From Thermoplasmata archaeon (GTDB lineage Archaea; Thermoplasmatota; Thermoplasmata; Lutacidiplasmatales; UBA184): a DNA stretch of 5,781 nt. The notes under the pieces are model-generated. The model saw only the letters and a program-made list of their open reading frames with translations, made no database searches and was not told the DNA's origin. The stretch covers positions 1-5,781 of the forward strand of contig JASHVI010000180.1 of NCBI GenBank assembly GCA_030039525.1, read 5' to 3'. The translations under genes were made by a program, and so were the position numbers. This document shows, piece by piece, positions 1 to 5,159 of the stretch (its first letter is position 1; every line of letters starts with the position of its first letter).

Positions 1-366
1 GCCGCGCTCTCCCGGGCGCTCGAGCGGCCCGTGCTCGCCGTGACGCCGCGGGCCCCCGATCTCCCCGCCATCCGGGCGGCGCTCCGCACCTACTTCCCGG
101 CCGAGTTCCGTCTCCGGTGGGGCCGGATCCGGCGGGCACCGGTCCAAAGGTTCGCCGGCCCGAACGGGCCCCTCTGGTGCGCCGCCGCCGGGATCCCGCG
201 GGACCTCGTTCCGGTGCTCCTCGCGCGGCTCGTCGTGCGCGGACGCTGGCCGGAGGCCCTCGGCGTCGCGCACCGGATCGCGCGGGCGGTGCGCCCCCCG
301 GTGCCTCGGGCCCGAACGAACGATTATCCGCCCGGGCGCCGTCGACCGGGCGGGCCTGTAGCTTAG
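1..366 (+). CDS. 3' end of an unrecognised protein-coding gene (start lies left of the window)
   Basis: The frame is open from base 1 to a TAG at 364-366, giving about 121 residues of the C-terminal part. Third codon positions are almost all G or C up to about base 310, as in the other genes here, which supports real coding. After that the codons become more AT-rich (Arg-Thr-Asn-Asp-Tyr), where the frame runs through the probable tRNA promoter, and then through the first 15 bases of the tRNA itself. The protein is rich in Arg, Ala and Pro and has no transmembrane segment. The block around residues 75-100 (LLARLVVRGRWPEALGVAHR) distantly recalls the C-terminal end of NurA-type nucleases (a 'GYP..L..AH' pattern). 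That is too weak to name the gene. A GTG at 31 could serve as an internal start, but the open frame upstream argues for a longer gene. The final ~17 residues look like an unconstrained tail. Confidence 0.55.
   Translation, partial: AALSRALERPVLAVTPRAPDLPAIRAALRTYFPAEFRLRWGRIRRAPVQRFAGPNGPLWCAAAGIPRDLVPVLLARLVVRGRWPEALGVAHRIARAVRPPVPRARTNDYPPGRRRPGGPVA
317..328 (+). promoter_or_regulatory. Probable TATA/BRE promoter element of the tRNA-Arg gene
   Basis: The stretch CGAACGATTATC is an isolated AT-rich patch in very GC-rich DNA. The ATTAT core (323-327) is centred about 27 bases upstream of the first tRNA base at 352, the usual spacing for an archaeal TATA box. The preceding CGAA resembles a BRE. 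It lies inside the 3' end of the upstream coding frame. The match to a TATA consensus is imperfect, so the call rests mainly on position and base composition. Confidence 0.4.
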
Positions 367-456
367 CTTGGACAAAGTACTGGCCTTCTAAGCCAGCAAT
401 CTCGGGTTCAAAGGCCCCGGGGGGATCCCTCGGGGCGGAGACTCCCGACAGGCCCG
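352..456 (+). tRNA. tRNA-Arg (anticodon UCU) with an intron in the T-loop
   Basis: The acceptor stem GGGCCTG (352-358) pairs perfectly with CAGGCCC (449-455), followed by discriminator G456. No CCA is encoded. T8 and A9 are at 359-360. The D-stem GCTT/AAGT (361-364/375-378) encloses a loop containing G18 G19 A20; A20 is an arginine identity base. The anticodon stem CTGGC/GCCAG (380-384/392-396) closes the loop CTTCTAA with anticodon TCT at 387-389. The variable loop is CAATC, so G15-C48 can pair. The T-stem TCGGG (402-406) has no partner directly after TTCAAA; its partner CCCGA lies at 444-448. Removing 413-442 restores the standard T-loop TTCAAAT and a 75-nt tRNA. It reads AGA codons and also AGG by wobble. 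The neighbours are an upstream gene on the same strand, overlapping by 15 nt, and a convergent operon starting 40 nt downstream. Confidence 0.9.
413..442 (+). other. 30-nt tRNA intron between positions 59 and 60 (T-loop), bulge-helix-bulge type
   Basis: The precursor folds into a recognisable hBHBh' motif. The outer helix is the T-stem (402-406/444-448). The 3' bulge is A441 C442^T443. The central helix pairs 407-410 (TTCA) with 437-440 (GGAG) as U-G, U-A, C-G and one A-G mismatch. The 5' bulge is A411 A412^G413. The inner helix pairs 414-423 with 427-436, ten pairs including one G-U, closed by the triloop GAT. Cutting after the second base of each bulge removes exactly 413-442 and yields TTCAAA+T, the expected seven-base T-loop. 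Alternative junctions that also leave seven loop bases do not place both cuts in three-base bulges. The site is non-canonical: most archaeal tRNA introns lie at 37/38. Confidence 0.82.
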
Positions 457-496
457 CTCGAGCCTGCGCGTTCCCCCGCCGATCGGTCGCGGCGGC

Positions 497-1552
497 TCAG
501 GAGAGGCTCCGCTCCTCCCCGACCTCCCCCTGGCAGCGCGCGCAGAGCAGGGAGCGGGGGCCGGGCGGGAGGGCGTCGCCGCACAATGGGCAGGTCGCGC
601 GGGCGTCGGCGGCCGCGAGGAGCTCGGTGACGCTCGTCCGGAGCGCGGGGTTCGGGATCGGGGCGAGCCGCCCGGAGGGGTCGCCCCCGTGCCGGTCGAC
701 CGCGGGAAGGAACGAGTCGAGCCGGGGCCGGTAGAGCCCGAGCCGGTGGTCGAAGGTGGCCAGCTGCCGGCTCTTCAGGGCGTCGAGCATCGAGCGACCG
801 AGCTCCCGGACCCCCCCGAGGACGTGCGCCATCTCGACGTCCGTGAGGCCGTGGGTGTCGACGAGGATCTCGAGGGCCCGGGCGTTCGAGAGCGCGAGCT
901 CCCCCCGGGCCAGGTAGGCGTCGAGGCCGTGGGAGACCCGGCTCGTCCGGTGGACGAGGCGGGCCATCGGGAGCCGTCCGGCCCGTCGGTCCGGCAGCAC
1001 CTGGTTGCCGACGAGGTCGATCTCGTAGCGGAACCGCTCCTCCGAGAAGTAGAGGAGGAGCGCGATCTGGAACGGGGAGAGCCCCCGGGTCCGCACGGCG
1101 CGGGCGAACTGGGCGAGCGTCGGCACCCCGTCGCCCTCGTCGCGGGGGAAGGAGAAGCCCCCGGGCGGGAAGTGCTCCCGCACCAGCACGCGGGAGACCG
1201 CCCGCACGGTCGAGTCCCGGCCCGGCGCGGCGAGGCGGACCTCGGTGCTGCCGTCCGCTCCGATCTCCGCGGAGAGGATCGGCTTCAGGTAGTCCCAGCC
1301 GGGGCCCCGCGCGGCCGCCCCGGCGAAGCCGAGGTGGACGGAGGCGAAGGCGGCGTCCGGGTCGGCGAGGGCGTCCAGGAGCGTCGGGTACTCCCGCCCG
1401 TCGACCGCGACCTCGAGCGCCCCGAGCGCCGGCCGCAGCCGGGTGCGGTACTCCTCGAGGACCTCGGGGAGCAGCCGGGCGATCTCGTTCTCATCCGCCG
1501 AGGGGCCGGAGCGGGCCAGTCGCTCGAGCGCCGACGGCACGGGATCCGGCAT
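497..1552 (-). CDS. Protein of unknown function with a C-terminal zinc ribbon (351 aa)
   Basis: I do not recognise this family. The N-terminal half is mixed alpha/beta and acidic. The middle (about residues 150-310) is predicted to be mostly helical, with a hydrophobic segment LSPFQIALLLYFSEERF and a later helical stretch DVEMAHVLGGVRELGRSM. The C-terminus has a zinc-ribbon pattern C-x2-C-x12-C-x2-C, cysteines near 321, 324, 337 and 340, beginning CPLCGDALPP. There is no signal peptide or clear membrane span, so the protein is probably cytoplasmic. It is the last visible gene of the minus-strand operon. Its ATG at 1552 lies inside the end of the glycosyltransferase gene, giving a 62-nt overlap in another phase. 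No strong ribosome site precedes it and no nearby downstream ATG offers a better start, so translation may be coupled to the gene upstream. The ribbon could bind nucleic acid or a protein partner, but the sequence does not decide this. Confidence 0.75.
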   Translation of the reverse strand: MPDPVPSALERLARSGPSADENEIARLLPEVLEEYRTRLRPALGALEVAVDGREYPTLLDALADPDAAFASVHLGFAGAAARGPGWDYLKPILSAEIGADGSTEVRLAAPGRDSTVRAVSRVLVREHFPPGGFSFPRDEGDGVPTLAQFARAVRTRGLSPFQIALLLYFSEERFRYEIDLVGNQVLPDRRAGRLPMARLVHRTSRVSHGLDAYLARGELALSNARALEILVDTHGLTDVEMAHVLGGVRELGRSMLDALKSRQLATFDHRLGLYRPRLDSFLPAVDRHGGDPSGRLAPIPNPALRTSVTELLAAADARATCPLCGDALPPGPRSLLCARCQGEVGEERSLS

Positions 1553-2738
1553 CGGGTTCGTCCAGCAACTGCCCGTAGAGGGAGATAAACCGTCGGGCCG
1601 TCCCCTCGATGGAGGCCTCCTCGTCGACCCAGCGCCGGCCGGCCTCGCCGAGGCGCCGCCGCCGCGCGTCGTCGGCGAGGAGCCCGTCGAGCGCCTCCGC
1701 GAGCGCCTCGGGCCGCTCGATCGGCACGACGAGGCCGTTCTCCCCGTCGCGGACGATCCCGGGGAGACCGCCCCGGTCGGAGGCGATCGCCGCCGCGCCG
1801 GAGGCCATCGCCTCGAGGAGCGAGAGGCTCGAGGTGTCGGAGGTCGACGGGAGGACGAAGATCGCGCTCTGGCTCAGGAGCGCCGGCTTCTCCTCCTCGG
1901 CGATCGGGCCGAGGTACCGGACGGAGGCGGCGAGCGGGGCGGCGGCGATGCGCTCGCGCACGCGGCCGGCCTCCGGTCCGCTCCCGCCGATGACGGCCGA
2001 GATCGGGCGGTGCCGGGCGACCGCCTCGACGGCGTCGAGGAACCGGTGGACTCCCTTGTCCTCGGTGAGCCGCCCGAGGAAGGTCACCATCGGGCCCTCC
2101 GGGAGGCCGCAGCGGACCCGCCAGTCGGGGGTGTCGACCCCCGGACGGAACCGCTCGACCTCGATCCCGTTCGGCACCACCTCGATCGGCCGGGCGAACG
2201 GCTTGCGGACCGCCTCCTCGAGCGTGCGGGCCGCCTCCGTCGTCGGGGCGGTCGTCCGGTCGCAGCGCCAGTAGGTGCCGAGGGTGTACCACCAGGCGGC
2301 CCGGAAGAAGAGCCGCGTCATCGGGGTCGGCGGGAAGCTCCCCCGCATCGCCCAGACGTTCGTGTGGAAGGTGCCGAGCAGCGGCTTGCGGTACTGGCGC
2401 GAGGCGAAGAACCCCGCCGAGCCCATGATCCCCGGGGTGTGCAGGTGGACCACGTCGACCTCCTGGCGGAACCGCTGCCCCCTCAGCTGCGGGAACGGGA
2501 ACAGGGCCCACCGGTACCCCCCGTAGTACGGCACGGGGAGCGAGCGGGAGCGGACCACGGGGACCCCGGCGACCAGCTCCTCCTTCGGCGAGGCCCCCTT
2601 GATCGGGTGCGGGGCGAAGACCTTCACCCCGTGGCCGAGGCGGGTGAGCGCCCGGGCGAGGGCGCTCACCTCGTGCGCGACGCCGTCGTGCACGGGCAGG
2701 TAGCTGTCGGAGAAGAACGCGATCTCCACGGGGCTCAC
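1491..2738 (-). CDS. Family-4 glycosyltransferase (GT-B fold, 415 aa)
   Basis: Transfers a sugar from an activated donor to an acceptor, probably a lipid or surface glycan; donor and acceptor cannot be read from the sequence. The N-terminal domain starts with the GT4 opening IAFFSDSYLPVHDGVAHEV (residues 6-24) and contains HLHTPG (98-103) and GTFHTN (122-127). The linker VVPNGIEVERF (187-197) and FLGRLTEDKG (220-229) lead into the donor-binding domain, with GGSGPE (251-256) and LLEAMASG (307-314). The usual E-x7-E motif is D301-x7-E309, so the first Glu is Asp. No signal peptide or membrane span is evident; such enzymes act at the cytoplasmic face of the membrane. The GTG start at 2738 shares GTGA with the stop of the DUF835-like gene, which favours translational coupling; a second GTG nine bases later is possible. 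The last ~20 residues are a low-complexity tail lying in the overlap with the next gene. Confidence 0.9.
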   Translation of the reverse strand: MSPVEIAFFSDSYLPVHDGVAHEVSALARALTRLGHGVKVFAPHPIKGASPKEELVAGVPVVRSRSLPVPYYGGYRWALFPFPQLRGQRFRQEVDVVHLHTPGIMGSAGFFASRQYRKPLLGTFHTNVWAMRGSFPPTPMTRLFFRAAWWYTLGTYWRCDRTTAPTTEAARTLEEAVRKPFARPIEVVPNGIEVERFRPGVDTPDWRVRCGLPEGPMVTFLGRLTEDKGVHRFLDAVEAVARHRPISAVIGGSGPEAGRVRERIAAAPLAASVRYLGPIAEEEKPALLSQSAIFVLPSTSDTSSLSLLEAMASGAAAIASDRGGLPGIVRDGENGLVVPIERPEALAEALDGLLADDARRRRLGEAGRRWVDEEASIEGTARRFISLYGQLLDEPDAGSRAVGARATGPLRPLGG

Positions 2739-3484
2739 CGGGTCGACTCGAACCCGGCCTGGATCCTCCGGAAGTCGATCTCCTCGAACGTGGCGGGGTC
2801 GGCCGAGGCGACGAGGAGCCCCGAGCGCTGCCGGAGGCGCCGCGCGAGCCACTCGAGGAACCGCTGGGTCGCGTCGATCCCCTCCTCCCGGACCTGGACG
2901 GCGAGGCCCCCGACGTAGACGAGCGCGGTCCCCTCGGCGAGGAGGGCGTCGATCCGCCCGGCCGCCTCGCCCGGGGAGAGGGTCCCCGCCTCCGGCGACG
3001 CGCGGCCGGAGGCGTCGAGCGGCAGCCTCAGGAGGGACTCCGGCGGGACGTCCGGGGAGGGGTCCCCGGGCGGCCCGACGTGGACGACGCGGCCGTACGG
3101 CCGCCACCGGGCGGCGACGAAGGAGAGGGCGCGCGCCGGCCGATCCTCCCGGAAGAGCAGGCTGGTCCCCTCGAGGGTCGTCTCGAGCGTCGGGGGCCCG
3201 GATCGCCGGGCGACGGGCGGGCGGAGGAGCGCCTCCCAGTCGACGCGCCGGGGCGGGCCCAGGAGGGCGCGCCGCTTCAGCTCCACCTCCTCGGGGACCC
3301 GGGCGAGCCGGCTCTCGATCAGCCAGCGGAGCTCCTGGGCGGTGTGGCCGCGGCTCGCGTGCTGGAGGACGTCGCGGAGCCCCTCGCGGAGGCCCTCCCC
3401 GTAGCCGTCGGCGTACGCGTGGGCCGCGACCTCGTCGGCCGGGGGCTCGGTCCGGTCGCCGCGGCGATCCTCCCGCGACGGCAT
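2735..3484 (-). CDS. DUF835-like protein with a distinct N-terminal helical block (249 aa)
   Basis: The C-terminal ~140 residues (about 105-245) match the DUF835 pattern. They begin GTSLLFREDRPARALSFVAA and pass through a hydrophobic strand (LVYVGGLAV). They then contain a helix (ATQRFLEWLARRLRQ) and the ending GLLVASADPATFEEIDFRR. DUF835 is a euryarchaeal domain of unknown function that resembles ATPase/RecA-like folds without a P-loop, often seen next to signalling domains; no Walker motif is visible here. Residues 20-90 form a separate charged helical block with YADGYGEGLREGLRDVLQHA and ELRWLIESRLARVPEEVELK, which looks more constrained than a linker. The ATG at 3484 is chosen, 7 nt after the DUF35 stop; a GTG one codon earlier (3487) is possible. 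The stop overlaps the glycosyltransferase start by 4 nt. The function is unknown; a regulatory role for its neighbours would be a guess. Confidence 0.8.
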   Translation of the reverse strand: MPSREDRRGDRTEPPADEVAAHAYADGYGEGLREGLRDVLQHASRGHTAQELRWLIESRLARVPEEVELKRRALLGPPRRVDWEALLRPPVARRSGPPTLETTLEGTSLLFREDRPARALSFVAARWRPYGRVVHVGPPGDPSPDVPPESLLRLPLDASGRASPEAGTLSPGEAAGRIDALLAEGTALVYVGGLAVQVREEGIDATQRFLEWLARRLRQRSGLLVASADPATFEEIDFRRIQAGFESTR

Positions 3485-3491
3485 CACGTCG

Positions 3492-3980
3492 TCAGGCGGC
3501 GACCCCGGTGCGCCCGGGGGTCGCCTCGGCCTCCGAGGCCTCCGCGGCGGGCGGCCTCGCCGAGTCCCCCGGGTCGGCGCGCGGGGTGAACTTGTAGCCG
3601 TAGTGGATGACCCCGGCCTTCCCCTCCTCCCGGAGCTTGCGGAACGTCGACTGGACCTTGAGCCCGACGCGGACGTCGGCCGGCTCGATGTCGACGATCT
3701 GGCCGGTGAGCATCGGGCCCTCCTTCGTCCGGACGATCGCGAGGACGTACGGGACCTGCATCTCGAACCCCTCGGCGGCCTCGTGGACGACCGTGAAGGT
3801 GTAGACCTCCCCGTCGCCGGAGAGCTGGAACGGGAGCATCCGACCGAGCGAGGTCCGGTGCTTCGCGCAGGCCGGGCAGACCGACCGGGGCGGGAAGTAG
3901 ACCGCCTCGCACTGCGAGCACTTCGAGCCGCCGAGGTTGTACCGCTGGGGCGTCTCGCGCCAGAACCGTGCGATCGACAT
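3492..3980 (-). CDS. DUF35 zinc-ribbon/OB-fold protein of the thiolase-HMG-CoA synthase complex (162 aa)
   Basis: The N-terminus IARFWRETPQRYNLGGSKC is typical of archaeal DUF35 proteins. A rubredoxin-like zinc ribbon follows with all four cysteines present (C21, C24, C35, C38; C-x2-C-x10-C-x2-C). Then comes an OB-fold-like beta domain at about residues 45-125, including GDGEVYTFTVVHEAAEGF. In archaea this protein bridges acetoacetyl-CoA thiolase and HMG-CoA synthase and helps form a shared CoA-binding site, so that the endergonic thiolase step is coupled to HMG-CoA formation. Its position directly after those two genes fits that role. The last ~30 residues are an Ala/Pro/Glu-rich tail not expected of the core domain, which is usually about 130 residues. 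The ATG at 3980 lies 9 nt after the thiolase-like stop, with a G-rich stretch (AGGGGA) five bases before it as a modest ribosome site. Confidence 0.92.
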   Translation of the reverse strand: MSIARFWRETPQRYNLGGSKCSQCEAVYFPPRSVCPACAKHRTSLGRMLPFQLSGDGEVYTFTVVHEAAEGFEMQVPYVLAIVRTKEGPMLTGQIVDIEPADVRVGLKVQSTFRKLREEGKAGVIHYGYKFTPRADPGDSARPPAAEASEAEATPGRTGVAA

Positions 3981-3989
3981 CCGCGTCCC

Positions 3990-5159
3990 CTAGTTCGCCC
4001 GCTCGAAGAGGTGGACGACGCTGGTCGCCCCCGTCCCGCCGACGGTCTGCGTCATGCCGAGCGCGGCCCCGGGCCGCTGGCGGTCCCCGGCCTCGCCGCG
4101 GAGCTGCCGGACGATCTCGACCGCCTGCGCGACGCCGACGGCGCCGAACGGGGCCCCCTGGGCCTTGAGGCCCCCGGAGGGGTTCACCGAGAGGCCCTCC
4201 CCGCCGCGGAACTCGCCCGCGGAGAAGCGCTTGCCGCTCTCGCCCTTCCGCGCGAAGCCGAGGTCCTCGAGGCCCATGAGGGCCGCGATCGTGTAGCTGT
4301 CGTTGAGCTCGAGCACGTGGACGTCGGCCGGGGCGCGCCGGGCCTGCGCGAAGGCCCGCTTCGCGGCGACCACGGTGGAGTCGAGCGTCGTCAGGTCCCG
4401 CCGGTGCTGCACCGCCATCGAGTCGCAGGCGACCTGGCTCGCGGCGATCCGGACCGGGGTGTCGGTGAACTTGCGGGCCCGCTCGAGGGGCCCGAGGACC
4501 ACGGCGGCGGCGCCGTCGGAGAGCGGGGCGCAGTCGAGCATCCCGAGCGGCTCGGCGACCGGCGTCGCGTGGAGGACCGCGTCGAGCGAGAGCCGGTTGC
4601 GGTAGTGGGCGTTGGGGTTCTTCGATCCCATCTCGTGCGCGTGGACCGCGACCTGCGCGAGCTCCTCGCGCGTCGTCCCGTGCTCGAACATGTGCCGGCG
4701 GGCCATGAGGGCCCAGAGGCTCGGGAGCGTGGCCCCGAAGACCGCCTCCCACTCGTGGTCGGCCGTCGAGGTCGCGATCCGGTTCCCCTCGGTGTCGGGG
4801 ACGTCGGTGAGCTTCTCGGCCCCCCCGACGACGACGAAGTCGTGGGCCCCGCTCGCGACGGCCAGGTACCCCTGGTGGAGCGCGAGCGCGCCCGAGGCCC
4901 CCCCGCCCTCGACCCGGATCGCCGGGAAGTGGTGGCCGGAGAGCCCCGCGTAGTCGAGGATCAGCGGGGCGATGTGCTCCTGGTCGATCAGCGAGCCGCT
5001 CGCCATGTTGCCGAGGTAGAGCGCCCCCAGGTCGTGGCTCGAGAGCTTGGCGTCGACCAGCGCCTGGAAGCCGGCCTCGATGCCGATCTCCCGGAACGAC
5101 CGGTCCCAGAGCTCGCCGAACTTCGTCTGTCCGATCCCGAGGATCGCGACCTCCCGCAC
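3990..5159 (-). CDS. Thiolase-family protein lacking the catalytic residues (389 aa)
   Basis: This is a full-length archaeal/SCPx-type thiolase homologue. It opens REVAILGIGQTKFGELWDRS, has the family blocks GNMASGSL (50-57) and VGGAEKLTD (111-119), and ends VGGTGATSVVHLF. Members in this gene position normally condense two acetyl-CoA to acetoacetyl-CoA for the mevalonate pathway. Here the active-site loops are changed. The nucleophilic Cys loop (usually ACASG) reads GGGASG with Gly87. The HDCF loop reads NDSY (286-289). The GHP loop, which supplies a catalytic His, reads GAP with Ala336. The C-terminal loop is QTVGG, with no CxG cysteine. The frame is intact and codon use is normal, so this is not decay of a dead gene. 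A role as a structural subunit with the HMG-CoA synthase and DUF35 protein is likely; an unknown chemistry is possible. The GTG start (5157-5159) overlaps the HMG-CoA synthase TAG by one base, after a G-rich run. Confidence 0.88.
   Translation of the reverse strand: MREVAILGIGQTKFGELWDRSFREIGIEAGFQALVDAKLSSHDLGALYLGNMASGSLIDQEHIAPLILDYAGLSGHHFPAIRVEGGGASGALALHQGYLAVASGAHDFVVVGGAEKLTDVPDTEGNRIATSTADHEWEAVFGATLPSLWALMARRHMFEHGTTREELAQVAVHAHEMGSKNPNAHYRNRLSLDAVLHATPVAEPLGMLDCAPLSDGAAAVVLGPLERARKFTDTPVRIAASQVACDSMAVQHRRDLTTLDSTVVAAKRAFAQARRAPADVHVLELNDSYTIAALMGLEDLGFARKGESGKRFSAGEFRGGEGLSVNPSGGLKAQGAPFGAVGVAQAVEIVRQLRGEAGDRQRPGAALGMTQTVGGTGATSVVHLFERAN

Noticed and set aside
352..456. tRNA as a decayed pseudogene or phage attachment site
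   Set aside because: Every stem pairs perfectly once the 30-nt intron is removed, and no integrase or repeated tRNA fragment is visible in the window.
476..495. GC-rich hairpin (CCGCCG/CGGCGG) between the tRNA and the convergent operon, considered as a terminator
   Set aside because: No T-run follows on either strand and archaeal termination relies on T-rich tracts. Such short GC hairpins occur by chance in this base composition.
1443..2918. Long plus-strand open frame (491 codons) opposite the glycosyltransferase, plus one at 689-1588 opposite the zinc-ribbon gene
   Set aside because: Same cause: antisense shadows with low-complexity Arg/Gly/Glu-rich products, while the minus-strand frames show real domains.
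2739..3107. N-terminal extension of the glycosyltransferase frame up to 3107
   Set aside because: The extension is an out-of-phase reading of the DUF835-like gene and is Arg/Pro/Gly-rich. The GT4 fold begins right after the GTG at 2738, which overlaps the upstream stop.
4898..4904. Seven-C run at the missing catalytic Cys of the thiolase, considered as a sequencing error
   Set aside because: A one- or two-base indel would break the frame, yet the flanks are in frame and conserved on both sides. The other catalytic loops are changed independently.
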